NCBI RefSeq assembly: GCF_005502435.1
Contig: NZ_SCOU01000002.1
Coordinates: 481,181-545,180, forward strand
DNA from: Methylobacillus flagellatus
GTDB taxonomy: Bacteria; Pseudomonadota; Gammaproteobacteria; Burkholderiales; Methylophilaceae
Reading direction: 5' to 3'
Length of the DNA stretch: 64,000 nt
Shown here: piece after piece, positions 27,449-36,400 of the stretch
How positions within the stretch are numbered: position 1 is the first letter of the stretch
How the letters are laid out: each line of letters starts with the position of its first letter
Position numbers and translations under genes: made by a program
Notes under the pieces: generated by a model
Seen by the model: only the letters and a program-made list of their open reading frames with translations
The model's database searches: none
Told to the model about the DNA's origin: nothing

Positions 27449-28413
27449 CGCTGACAGAGATCGTCAATGCCTTGCGTAACAGCCGCTATTTTCATCACAA
27501 GCAGGACATCGCGCGCACCTTGAACACGCTGAGCAAATCCTTGCCGCGCGGCATGCAGGACATGCAGCAAGCCGTGCAGATCGGTGATGATTGCGCGGCC
27601 ATCCGCTGTGGCGATGACTATCTGCTGTTCGCCATCGAAGGCATGATCGCCGAGTTCGTGCGCGAGATGCCTTATTTCGCGGGCTACAGCGCGGTCATGG
27701 TCAACGTGAGTGATATTTACGCCATGGGAGGCAGGCCGTTGGGTGTGGTCGATGCCTTGTGGAGCGATGGTGATATCAATGCCGAGAAATTGCTGCAGGG
27801 CATGGCCGCTGCATCGCGTGTCTATGGCGTGCCTATCGTGGGCGGGCACACCAATACACGTGCTAGTCAGGGGCAGTTGGCGGTTGCCATCCTGGGCAAG
27901 GCCACGCATCTGCTGTCCAGCTTCAACGCCCGTCCCGGTGACAAGCTGCTGATGGCGGTGGATCTGCGTGGCAAGTTCGAAGGCGTGTATCCGTACTGGA
28001 ACGCCACCTCCAAAGCCACGCCGCAACGCCTGCGCAGCGATCTGGAATTGCTACCGGCACTGGCTGAAGCCGGGCTGTGCGATGCGGCCAAGGACATCAG
28101 CATGGCGGGCGTGCTGGGCACAGCGCTGATGCTGATGGAATGCTCCAAAGTCGGGGCCAGCATCGCGCTGGATCACATCCCTGCGCCAGCTGATGTGCCC
28201 ATGCTGCGCTGGCTCAGCGCATTCCCAAGTTATGGCTTTCTGCTGGCGGTGCGCCCTGAACATGAAGCGGCGGTATGTGCGCGTTTCCACGCGCGCAATC
28301 TGGCCTGTGTCGCTATCGGGGATATCAACGATACCGCACAGGTCACCTTGAATCGCGGTGAAGAACAGGCGCTGTTGTGGGACTTCGACCACAGCACGTT
28401 CATCCTGCCATGA
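27445..28413 (+). CDS. nitF: AIR synthase-like ATP-binding protein, Sll0787 family (NitF)
   Basis: A 322-residue member of the PurM/SelD/ThiL-like family. IGDDCAAIRCGDDYLLFAIEGM holds the Asp residues that bind metal and nucleotide, followed by MVNVSDIYAMGGRPLGVVDAL. Relatives activate carbonyl or carboxyl groups with ATP, so it may form a phosphorylated intermediate in the Nit1C pathway. It starts by ATGA overlap with nitE. Confidence 0.88.
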   Translation: MTLTEIVNALRNSRYFHHKQDIARTLNTLSKSLPRGMQDMQQAVQIGDDCAAIRCGDDYLLFAIEGMIAEFVREMPYFAGYSAVMVNVSDIYAMGGRPLGVVDALWSDGDINAEKLLQGMAAASRVYGVPIVGGHTNTRASQGQLAVAILGKATHLLSSFNARPGDKLLMAVDLRGKFEGVYPYWNATSKATPQRLRSDLELLPALAEAGLCDAAKDISMAGVLGTALMLMECSKVGASIALDHIPAPADVPMLRWLSAFPSYGFLLAVRPEHEAAVCARFHARNLACVAIGDINDTAQVTLNRGEEQALLWDFDHSTFILP

Positions 28414-28501
28414 GCATCGCAGCAGGCTTTGGCGCATTCAACCGGGACTCAAGCCCGTGCTGCGCTGCAGTCGAAACGTATCGTTTACAAGGAGAGTGGT
28501 A

Positions 28502-28801
28502 ATGCCCGTCGTCAATTTTCATATCGTCTGGCCGGATGGCACGGAAGCGCGCTGTTATTCCCCGTCGCAGGTGATCAAGGAGCATTTGCAGGCGGGGCAG
28601 ACCTACCTGCTACCCGAGTTCATGCAGCGTGCGCGCACTGGTCTGCAACAGGCTTCGGAACGCGTGCGTGCCAAGTATGGTTACGCCTGCTCGGCTGCAC
28701 AGGATCAGCTGGATGTCCTGGAGCAGGCGGCGCTCAAGTATGACGGTCAGGCGCAAGCCAGCGTCACCGTCACCCGTCTCATCATGGACGACATTTACTG
28801 A
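28502..28801 (+). CDS. nitG: MSMEG_0570 family nitrogen-starvation protein (NitG)
   Basis: A 99-residue protein starting MPVVNFHIVWPDGTEARCYSPS, found so far only in Nit1C clusters. No catalytic motif is visible. A strong AAGGAGAG ribosome binding site sets the ATG at 28502. The 88-nt gap before it is the largest inside the core cluster. Function unknown. Confidence 0.85.
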   Translation: MPVVNFHIVWPDGTEARCYSPSQVIKEHLQAGQTYLLPEFMQRARTGLQQASERVRAKYGYACSAAQDQLDVLEQAALKYDGQAQASVTVTRLIMDDIY

Positions 28802-28858
28802 CAATTTCATCAAGACGCGGCCTGTAGCAGCGTCCGTTCTAAATAAAGGTTACATATC

Positions 28859-30139
28859 ATGGCGACATACGATTCAAGCACATCCACCCGGCATCACAGC
28901 GTCATCATCATTGGCGGCGGGCAGGCCGGGCTGTCATTGAGTTATTACCTGCAGGTGGCAGGCATCGATCATCTGGTGCTGGAGAAGAACACACTGACGC
29001 ATACCTGGCGCACGCAGCGCTGGGACACCTTCTGCCTGGTGACGCCTAACTGGCAGTGCACGCTGCCGGGTTACCCGTATCAGGGGGATGATCCACACGG
29101 CTTCATGAAGAAGGACGAGATCATCGCCTACCTGGATGGTTTCATTCAGTCGGTGAACGCGCCGGTCCAAGAACACAGTGCCGTGCGTGTCGTAAAAACA
29201 CGCGCAGAAGGTGGTTACGAAGTCAGAACCGATGCGGTGGTCTATCATGCCGACCAGGTGGTGGTGGCTTCCGGTGGCTACCATATCCCCATCATTCCGC
29301 GCATGGCCGAACGCCTGCCGGATACGGTGCTGCAGCTGCATTCAGAGCAGTATCGCAACCCGGGTGCATTGCCTCCCGGTAATGTGCTGGTGGTGGGCTC
29401 GGGGCAATCCGGGGCGCAGATCGCGGAAGACCTGCATCTTGAAGGGCGCAAGGTCTACCTGGCCGTCGGTGATGCGCCGCGCTGTGCACGTTTCTACCGT
29501 GGCAAGGACGTGGTCGACTGGCTGGCCGACATGCATTACTACGATTTGCCCGTGCAGGAACACCCTTTGCGCGAGGGCGTGCGTGACAACACCAATCACT
29601 ATGTCACCGGCCGTGATGGTGGACGGGATATCGACCTGCGAAAATTTGCCAATGAGGGCATGGAGCTGTATGGCTTTTTGACCGATCTGCGCGATGGCGT
29701 GTTGCAGTTCGAGCCCAATCTGCAGGAAAAGCTGGATCAGGCGGATGCGGTGTACAACCGCATCAACGATAGCATCGATCAGTACATCGCCAGGCAGGGA
29801 ATAGACGCTCCACAGCAAGCGCGTTATGAGCCGGTGTGGCAGCCTGATGCCGAGCGTACCGCGCTGGATCTGCAGCAGGCTGGTATCAGCAGCGTGATCT
29901 GGTGCATAGGTTTTCGACCGGATTTCACCTGGGTGGATCTGCCCGTGTTCAATGGCCATGGCTATCCAGCCCATGTGCGTGGCGTGACGCGTCAAGCCGG
30001 TCTGTATTTCCTGGGCTTGCCCTGGCTGCACACCTGGGGTTCCGGGCGATTCTCGGGCATTGCGCGCGATGCGGAGTTCATCGCCGAGCGCATCCGTGAA
30101 CAGCAGGTCAGCAAAGTGGCCTGCGAGATGGCGGCCTGA
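28859..30139 (+). CDS. nitH: Flavin-dependent oxidoreductase, MSMEG_0569 family (NitH)
   Basis: A 426-residue FAD/NAD(P)H monooxygenase-like protein. The FAD loop is IIGGGQAGLSLSYYL at residues 18-32 and the second nucleotide loop is VVGSGQSGAQIAEDL near 178. WDTFCLVTPNWQCTLPGYPY and WCIGFRPDFTWVDLP are as in flavoprotein monooxygenases that act on amines and sulfides. N-oxygenation of an amine toward an oxime or nitrile is plausible but unproven. Last gene of the canonical seven-gene Nit1C set; the LnmK-like gene follows after 6 nt. Confidence 0.9.
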   Translation: MATYDSSTSTRHHSVIIIGGGQAGLSLSYYLQVAGIDHLVLEKNTLTHTWRTQRWDTFCLVTPNWQCTLPGYPYQGDDPHGFMKKDEIIAYLDGFIQSVNAPVQEHSAVRVVKTRAEGGYEVRTDAVVYHADQVVVASGGYHIPIIPRMAERLPDTVLQLHSEQYRNPGALPPGNVLVVGSGQSGAQIAEDLHLEGRKVYLAVGDAPRCARFYRGKDVVDWLADMHYYDLPVQEHPLREGVRDNTNHYVTGRDGGRDIDLRKFANEGMELYGFLTDLRDGVLQFEPNLQEKLDQADAVYNRINDSIDQYIARQGIDAPQQARYEPVWQPDAERTALDLQQAGISSVIWCIGFRPDFTWVDLPVFNGHGYPAHVRGVTRQAGLYFLGLPWLHTWGSGRFSGIARDAEFIAERIREQQVSKVACEMAA

Positions 30140-30145
30140 GTCGCT

Positions 30146-31012
30146 ATGCGCGCCAATGACGCACCATGGCTGGCTGATGTGCAGCCATCCAGCGCCTGCT
30201 ATCTGGCCGGCATGCCGCAACTGGGCTACCAGGGTCTGTCGGAGAACTGGCTGCTCAAGGAGTGCGGCCATCTGCACTGGACCGGGCTGGCGGACAAGTT
30301 AGGCAAAGCCACGCCTGAGTTCATCGATGACGAGGGCCGCAAGGCTTACGCCGCTTTCATTGCCGTGCGTGTGCGCGCTTATTCCCCTGCCATACGCGAG
30401 AACCAGTCGTTTGTGGTCAGGAGCGCGCTGATGCAGGTGGCGCAGGCCCGGCATTTCAGTGCTCACGCCTTGCAGCCTAACGAGGAGGCCGGGACCTTGG
30501 CAGAGGCCGCCCGCTGGCAGGTCGAGATGTTATCCACCTTGGTATTCAGGCGCGAGGCCGACAATAACCAGTCGGTGATGCGTGCCAGTTTCAGTGCTGC
30601 GCCCAATATTCAGTCTACGCCAGAGGCGGAAGAGTTGATGGAAACCTCCATGCGCATGCGCAAAGGCGTGTGGAGCGAGTGCATGGGCTTCAGTCGCGTG
30701 GAGCGCCGTAATCTCAAACAGATGTCGTTCCTGCCATGCCCGGATATTGATTTCAATGGCGCCAATTTCCTCTATTTCGCCAATTTCCAGGCCTTTGTCG
30801 AACGCGCTGAATGGCAGTGGTTCGGCCGCATGACGCATCTGGTCGAGCGCGAGATGTATTTCTACAGCAACCTCAATGTGGGCGACCGTTTGGTCGTGCA
30901 GCTATGCGATCTGCACATGGCAGCGGATGGCATGCGTACCTGGTGCGAAGTGCAAAGTGAAGGTGGTAGGAAACTGGCCGATGTGTTCACGCATAAACGC
31001 TATTCAATCTAA
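30146..31012 (+). CDS. LnmK-like acyltransferase/decarboxylase (Pnap_2097 family)
   Basis: A 288-residue double hot-dog protein. MPQLGYQGLSENWLLKECGHLHWTGLA is the family signature shared with LnmK of the leinamycin pathway, which takes methylmalonyl-CoA, decarboxylates it and passes a propionyl group to an acyl carrier protein through an active-site Tyr. Tyr68 in GRKAYAAF is a candidate for that residue (inference). The next gene encodes methylmalonyl-CoA mutase, giving the substrate and strongly supporting the assignment. It starts 6 nt after nitH, so it belongs to the operon. No acyl carrier protein gene is visible nearby. Confidence 0.8.
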   Translation: MRANDAPWLADVQPSSACYLAGMPQLGYQGLSENWLLKECGHLHWTGLADKLGKATPEFIDDEGRKAYAAFIAVRVRAYSPAIRENQSFVVRSALMQVAQARHFSAHALQPNEEAGTLAEAARWQVEMLSTLVFRREADNNQSVMRASFSAAPNIQSTPEAEELMETSMRMRKGVWSECMGFSRVERRNLKQMSFLPCPDIDFNGANFLYFANFQAFVERAEWQWFGRMTHLVEREMYFYSNLNVGDRLVVQLCDLHMAADGMRTWCEVQSEGGRKLADVFTHKRYSI

Positions 31013-31035
31013 ACATCATGCGCTGGGAGCTGGCG

Positions 31036-33258
31036 ATGGACCACCGTTTAAAATCAAGGCCTGATACGACTGCGCAGGCCGTATCGATGCCAGATATGCA
31101 GCTAAGCAAGACGCCAGAGCGCAGGCTATTTGAATCAATGGCCAGCAGGCCAAAAGCGCTTTATACGCAGGAGGATATTGCAGGTCTGCCACACCTTTAC
31201 AGCCTGCCCGGTGCGGCGCCGTTCCTGCGCGGGCCGTATGCCAGCATGTATACCGAGCGGCCGTGGACCATACGCCAGTATGCGGGCATGGCCAGTGCAG
31301 ATGACAGCAACCGCATGTATCGCAATGCGTTGGCCAGTGGAGCTCAGGGTTTGTCCATCGCATTCGATCTGCCTACACACCGTGGCTACGACTCCGACCA
31401 TGCTATGGCCGGGGCGGATGTGGGCATGGCAGGCGTTGCCATCGACAGCGTGGAAGACATGAAGCGCCTGCTGGCTAACATCCCGCTCGACCAGGTGTCG
31501 GTGTCCATGACCATGAATGGCGCTGTGCTGCCGGTGCTGGCCGCGTTCATCGTGGCCGCCGAGGAGGCCGGTGTGCCGGCGGAGGCGCTGTCCGGCACCA
31601 TACAGAACGATATCCTCAAGGAATTCATCGTCCGCAACACCTACATCTTTGCGCCTGCGCCATCATTGAGGATAGCGGCCGACGTGGTGGAGTTCCTGGC
31701 GCAAAAGGTACCACGCTTCAATGCCATGTCGGTGTCCGGCTATCACTTCCAGGAAGGCGGTGCCGATCCGGTGCTGGCGCTGGCCTTGACGCTGGCCAAT
31801 GCACGTACCTATGCCGAGCTGCTGCAGCAAAGGGGCATGGCGATTGATCAGGTGTGCGCACAGCTCAGCTTCTTTTTCGGGGTAGGTTCGGATTTCTATC
31901 AGGAGATCGCCAAGCTGCGCGCGGCGCGCGTGCTGTGGTGCGAGATCGCGGAATCACTGGGCGCAAGCACCAACAAGGCCAGGGCGTTGCGCATGCATTG
32001 CCAGACCTCCGGCTGGTCGCTGACCGCGCAGGACACTCAGAACAACATCGTACGCACCACCTTGCAAGCGCTGGCCGCCGTGTTCGGTGGCACGCAATCA
32101 CTGCATACCAATGCCTATGACGAGGCGCTGTCATTGCCCACCGAGACGTCATCGTGTCTGGCCAGAAACACCCAGCTCATCCTGCAACTGGAAACCGGCG
32201 TCTGTGATGTGATCGACCCCTGGGCGGGGTCTTACATGATGGAATCGATGACCGCGGACATCGTCACGCGGGTCCGGCTTATCCTGCAGCAGATAGCAGC
32301 ACAGGGTGGCATGGTGGCCGCGATCGAGAACGGCTGGGCCGAGCGTCAGTTACGCTCAGCCGCAGCAGCAACGCAAGCGCAGATCGAGCTGGGCGCTAAA
32401 GCCATCGTGGGCCTGAACAAGCATGTACACGTCACTGCAACAGAAACACCAACGCATGCATCTGCGCTGAATGGACCAGTGCATCCAATTCCTCTGAATA
32501 GAGAGGTGCAGCCAGCTTCGCTGGAACAAAGTCTGCAACTGGATCATCAGCGTATCCTGGCCGGGCAGCAGGAGAGTCTGCGTAGCCTCAAACAGCAGCG
32601 TGACGAACTGGCCGTGCGTCGTGCACTGCGCAGGCTGGAAGCCGCAGCGCGGCACAGCGATATGAATCTGCTCGAAGCGACAATGCTGGCGATACGCGCA
32701 CGTGCAACGGTGGGCGAGTGCACGGCAGCGCTGGCTGCCGTATGGCCTTATCACAGCGTGCAGCCGGAACCGGCACAGCCTGTGTTCGGTGCTGCCATGC
32801 AGGAAGATGCTGAATGGCAACGCGCCTGTTTCCGTGTGGACGCACTGCGCAGAACCTGGCGACGTGCTCCGCGTGTCCTTATCGTCAAGCTGGGCCAGGA
32901 TGGTCACGACCGGGGTGCCAAGCTGCTGGCAGGGGCGCTGGCCGATGCCGGCTTCGATGTCGAGTTGAGTCCGCTGTTCCAGTCACCAGTGGCAGTCGTT
33001 GCACATACTGCACAGACACTGCCGGATGTGATCGGCGTTTCCAGCCTGGCGGGCAGCCATATGCAGTTCATTCCTGCCTTGCTGACTGGCTTGACGGAAC
33101 GCGGCTTGGCGGTGCCGGTGATCGCAGGTGGTGTGATCCCGCCTTCACATGCACAATACCTCAAAACACTGGGCGTGATCGAAGTGTTCGGGCCGGGTAT
33201 GCGCATGTATGAGGCGGTGCATGTGCTGTGCCGGCAGCTTGAAAAAAGTCTGCTGTGA
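31036..33258 (+). CDS. Methylmalonyl-CoA mutase, single-chain
   Basis: A 740-residue adenosylcobalamin enzyme interconverting succinyl-CoA and (2R)-methylmalonyl-CoA. The N-terminal barrel has TIRQYAGMAS, FDLPTHRGYDSDHAMAG and VSMTMNGAVLP; the C-terminal cobalamin domain has DGHDRG with the cobalt-binding His. Tyr82, Arg200 and His237 correspond to Tyr89, Arg207 and His244 of the Propionibacterium mutase, supporting methylmalonyl rather than isobutyryl specificity. A long, weakly conserved linker (residues about 470-640) joins the domains. ATG 31036 has GGGAG 6 nt upstream and is preferred over ATG 31018. No epimerase or MeaB chaperone is nearby. Confidence 0.92.
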   Translation: MDHRLKSRPDTTAQAVSMPDMQLSKTPERRLFESMASRPKALYTQEDIAGLPHLYSLPGAAPFLRGPYASMYTERPWTIRQYAGMASADDSNRMYRNALASGAQGLSIAFDLPTHRGYDSDHAMAGADVGMAGVAIDSVEDMKRLLANIPLDQVSVSMTMNGAVLPVLAAFIVAAEEAGVPAEALSGTIQNDILKEFIVRNTYIFAPAPSLRIAADVVEFLAQKVPRFNAMSVSGYHFQEGGADPVLALALTLANARTYAELLQQRGMAIDQVCAQLSFFFGVGSDFYQEIAKLRAARVLWCEIAESLGASTNKARALRMHCQTSGWSLTAQDTQNNIVRTTLQALAAVFGGTQSLHTNAYDEALSLPTETSSCLARNTQLILQLETGVCDVIDPWAGSYMMESMTADIVTRVRLILQQIAAQGGMVAAIENGWAERQLRSAAAATQAQIELGAKAIVGLNKHVHVTATETPTHASALNGPVHPIPLNREVQPASLEQSLQLDHQRILAGQQESLRSLKQQRDELAVRRALRRLEAAARHSDMNLLEATMLAIRARATVGECTAALAAVWPYHSVQPEPAQPVFGAAMQEDAEWQRACFRVDALRRTWRRAPRVLIVKLGQDGHDRGAKLLAGALADAGFDVELSPLFQSPVAVVAHTAQTLPDVIGVSSLAGSHMQFIPALLTGLTERGLAVPVIAGGVIPPSHAQYLKTLGVIEVFGPGMRMYEAVHVLCRQLEKSLL

Positions 33259-33320
33259 ATGGCGGGCGAGATCCAGACTAGACCAAACGATACCCAACGA
33301 TACAAACTACGGAGAACATG

Positions 33321-33833
33321 ATGTTGATCAAATGGCTGAACAAAATGAAGGGTGACCGCGCACCACGTGCTGCAGCACCTGCCCCCAAGGCCCTGCTGCT
33401 GGCCTGGCTGGGTGGTTTCTTTGCCATTGCGGCGATCGCGGGGCTGGCGCATTGGGCACATGCGCCGCTGATCTTGGGCTCGTTCGGTGCCTCCTGTGTG
33501 TTGCTGTTCGGTTTTCCCGATTCGCCATTCTCGCAACCGCGCCATGTGGTGTTCGGTCACGTGATCAGCACCTTGACCGGCCTGGTGTGCCTGACACTGT
33601 TCGGGCCACATTGGTGGGCACTGGCGATCGCCGTCGCTACAGCCATCGCGCTGATGATGTGGACGCGTACGGTGCACCCGCCCGCAGGCTCCAACCCTGT
33701 CATTGTGTTCCTGATGTTGCCCGGTTGGGGGTTTCTGCTGGCACCTACCTTGATTGGGGCCTGCATGCTGGTGGTGGTCGCGCTGATCTACAACAACCTG
33801 ATACGCGAAGCGAATTACCCGAAATACTGGTGA
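33321..33833 (+). CDS. HPP family membrane protein
   Basis: A 170-residue protein with four to five hydrophobic helices and the defining motif TVHPPAGSNP. Some HPP proteins of cyanobacteria and chloroplasts carry nitrite, so a nitrogen role would suit the cluster, but bacterial members are mostly untested. It is 62 nt downstream of the mutase gene with no terminator between. ATG 33321 gives a 6-nt spacing from GGAG; ATG 33318 would give only 3. Confidence 0.82.
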   Translation: MLIKWLNKMKGDRAPRAAAPAPKALLLAWLGGFFAIAAIAGLAHWAHAPLILGSFGASCVLLFGFPDSPFSQPRHVVFGHVISTLTGLVCLTLFGPHWWALAIAVATAIALMMWTRTVHPPAGSNPVIVFLMLPGWGFLLAPTLIGACMLVVVALIYNNLIREANYPKYW

Positions 33834-33927
33834 TACAGCGGCTGGTGGAGCCTGACGGTTTGTGCCCGATGATGCGCGCCTGTGCCAGCGGGCGTGCCTG
33901 CGTTTTTTATTTATCGCCAGCCAGCAT

Positions 33928-33936
33928 TGCTATAAT
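33928..33936 (+). promoter_or_regulatory. Extended -10 promoter of dnaB
   Basis: TGC-TATAAT (extended -10) ends 5 nt before the dnaB ATG, with no ribosome binding site between. Transcription would begin at about the start codon, suggesting a leaderless mRNA. Confidence 0.5.
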
Positions 33937-33941
33937 GCCGC

Positions 33942-35324
33942 ATGGCTGACGATACCCTGGACCAACTAAAACTCCCGCCCCATTCGGTAGAGGCTGAACA
34001 ATCCGTGCTGGGCGGCCTGCTGCTCGAGAATGAGGCGCTGGACCGCATCGCGGATATCCTGGGTTCTGCGGATTTCTACCGTCACGATCACCGCCTGATC
34101 TACACGCACATCAGCAAGCTCATCGAGCTGAACCGGCCCGCCGATATCGTCACAGTGGCCGAGTCACTGGAGAACAGTGCCGAGCTATCCAGTGTGGGCG
34201 GCATCGCCTATCTGGGTGCGCTGGCGCAGAACACGCCCACCGCCGCCAACATCCGCCGTTATGCCGAGATCGTGCGTGAGCGCGCGGTCATGCGCAAGCT
34301 GGTGGAAGTCGGTTCCAGCATCGCCGAAAGTGCCTACCGTCCGCAAGGGCGCGATGCGCAGCAGTTGCTGGACGAAGCCGAAGCCAAGATCTTCCAGATC
34401 GCTGAAGGTGGCAAGCGCAGCAGCGAGGGCTTTGTGGACATCAAGGTGCTGTTACCGCAGGTGGCCGACCGTATCGACTATCTGTATCAGCGTGAGAATC
34501 AGGGCGATGTCACCGGTGTGCCGACCGGCTTCACTGATCTGGATGAACGCACTTCCGGCTTCCAGCCTGGCGACCTCATCATCGTGGCGGGGCGTCCGTC
34601 CATGGGTAAAACGGCGTTCTCGCTCAACATCGCCGAGAACATCGCGCTGGATACCAAGCTGCCGGTGGCCGTGTTCTCCATGGAAATGGGCGCGACCCAG
34701 TTGGCCACCCGGATGATAGGCTCGGTAGGGCGCCTGGATCAGCACCGCATGCGTAACGGCAACCTCGAAGACGAGGACTGGGTGCGGTTGACCACTGCAC
34801 TGGGCAAGCTCAACGATGCGCCCATCTTCATCGATGAAGGTGCCGGCCTGAGCTCTTTCGACGTGCGTGCGCGTGCGCGCCGGTTGCATCGCCAGTGCGG
34901 CAAGCTGGGGCTTATCGTGGTCGATTACCTGCAGCTGATGTCGGCGCCTTCCGGCCGACAGGGCGAGAACCGCGCCACCGAGATTTCCGAGATCTCGCGC
35001 TCGCTGAAATCGCTGGCCAAGGAGCTGGATGTGCCGGTAGTGGCTTTGTCACAGCTGAACCGCAGTGTGGAGCAACGCCCGGACAAGCGCCCGGTGATGT
35101 CGGATCTGCGTGAATCCGGCGCCATCGAGCAGGATGCCGACTTGATCCTGTTCATCTACCGCGACGAAGTCTACAACGCCGATTCGCAGGACAAAGGCAC
35201 GGCCGAGATCATCATCGCCAAGCAGCGTAACGGCCCGATCGGCCGCGTACGCCTGACCTTCCTGGGCGAACACACGCGCTTCGAGAATTTTGCTGGCAAC
35301 TCCAATATGCATGACAGTTACTAA
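33942..35324 (+). CDS. dnaB: Replicative DNA helicase DnaB
   Basis: A 460-residue hexameric helicase. The N-terminal primase-interacting domain starts [20 protein letters not shown]; the RecA-like motor has the Walker [23 protein letters not shown] and [31 protein letters not shown]. Full length with no intein. It begins a dnaB-alr-radA operon. In related genomes this operon usually follows rplI directly. Confidence 0.97.
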   Translation: MADDTLDQLKLPPHSVEAEQSVLGGLLLENEALDRIADILGSADFYRHDHRLIYTHISKLIELNRPADIVTVAESLENSAELSSVGGIAYLGALAQNTPTAANIRRYAEIVRERAVMRKLVEVGSSIAESAYRPQGRDAQQLLDEAEAKIFQIAEGGKRSSEGFVDIKVLLPQVADRIDYLYQRENQGDVTGVPTGFTDLDERTSGFQPGDLIIVAGRPSMGKTAFSLNIAENIALDTKLPVAVFSMEMGATQLATRMIGSVGRLDQHRMRNGNLEDEDWVRLTTALGKLNDAPIFIDEGAGLSSFDVRARARRLHRQCGKLGLIVVDYLQLMSAPSGRQGENRATEISEISRSLKSLAKELDVPVVALSQLNRSVEQRPDKRPVMSDLRESGAIEQDADLILFIYRDEVYNADSQDKGTAEIIIAKQRNGPIGRVRLTFLGEHTRFENFAGNSNMHDSY

Positions 35325-35332
35325 GGCGGACC

Positions 35333-36400
35333 ATGCGCCCGCTCGTCTGTAGCATCCACCTCGACGCCTTGCGTCACAACCTCGCCGTCGCCCGCCGCGC
35401 CGCGCCGCAGTCGCGCATCATGGCAGTGGTCAAAGCCAATGGTTATGGTCATGGCCTGCTCAATGTGGCACGCGGCCTGGCAGCTGCCGACGGCTTTGCC
35501 GTGCTTGGCCTTAACGAAGCATTGATGTTGCGAGCTGCTGGTTACAGCCAGACGCTGTTGCTGCTGGAAGGCGTGTTCCTTGCCGACGAGTTGCAGCAAG
35601 CCGCCAGCCAGCACATCAGTGTGGTGGTACACAACGAGCAGCAACTGCAGATGCTGGAACAGGCCAGCCTGCCTGCACCGGTGTCGGTGTTTATTAAAAT
35701 GAACACCGGCATGAACCGGCTGGGCTTTCCGCCTGCGCGCTTTGCCGATGCGGTGGCGCGGCTGCAGGCTTGCCACGCAGTCGGCGGCATCACGCTGATG
35801 ACCCACTTCGCTACCGCAGACGATGACCAGGGCGTGGAGCCGGCCTGGACGCTATTCCAGCAACACACCAGCCAGCTGACGCATGCCCGCTCGCTGGCCA
35901 ACTCGGCCGCTTTGCTACGTTTTCCGCATACCCATGCAGACTGGGTTCGCCCCGGCATCATGCTGTATGGCGCCAGCCCGGTCACGGGCACGCCTGCAAC
36001 CAGTTTCGCCTTGCAGGCGGTGATGCAGTTGCACAGCGAGCTCATCGCCGTACAGACTCTGCAGCCTGGGGATAGTGTGGGCTATGGCCAGCGCTTCACC
36101 GCCACACGCACAACGCGTATCGGCATCGTCGCTTGCGGCTATGCCGATGGTTACCCGCGCCATGCTCCGAATGGTACGCCCATCGCCGTCTCAGGCACGC
36201 TGACACGCACTGTGGGACGGGTGTCCATGGACATGCTGTTCGCGGACATCACCGATATTCCGCAAGCCGATATCGGCAGCCCGGTCGAGCTGTGGGGCGC
36301 GCAGGTGCCTGTGGATGCCGTGGCCGAGGCCAGCGGCACGGTCGGTTACGAATTATTGTGTGCATTGGCAGCACGTGTGCACGTCAAGGTGGTGGGGTGA
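35333..36400 (+). CDS. alr: Alanine racemase
   Basis: A 355-residue PLP enzyme making D-alanine for peptidoglycan. Lys34 in [10 protein letters not shown] is the PLP lysine, CGYADGYPR carries the second catalytic Tyr, and VGRVSMDML is also conserved. It starts 8 nt after dnaB and its stop overlaps the radA start. Confidence 0.96.
   Translation: MRPLVCSIHLDALRHNLAVARRAAPQSRIMAVVKANGYGHGLLNVARGLAAADGFAVLGLNEALMLRAAGYSQTLLLLEGVFLADELQQAASQHISVVVHNEQQLQMLEQASLPAPVSVFIKMNTGMNRLGFPPARFADAVARLQACHAVGGITLMTHFATADDDQGVEPAWTLFQQHTSQLTHARSLANSAALLRFPHTHADWVRPGIMLYGASPVTGTPATSFALQAVMQLHSELIAVQTLQPGDSVGYGQRFTATRTTRIGIVACGYADGYPRHAPNGTPIAVSGTLTRTVGRVSMDMLFADITDIPQADIGSPVELWGAQVPVDAVAEASGTVGYELLCALAARVHVKVVG

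Noticed and set aside
36133..36399. N-terminal extension of radA into alr
   Set aside because: The true RadA start with its zinc finger is at 36400; the upstream frame overlaps alr coding sequence and has no family similarity.
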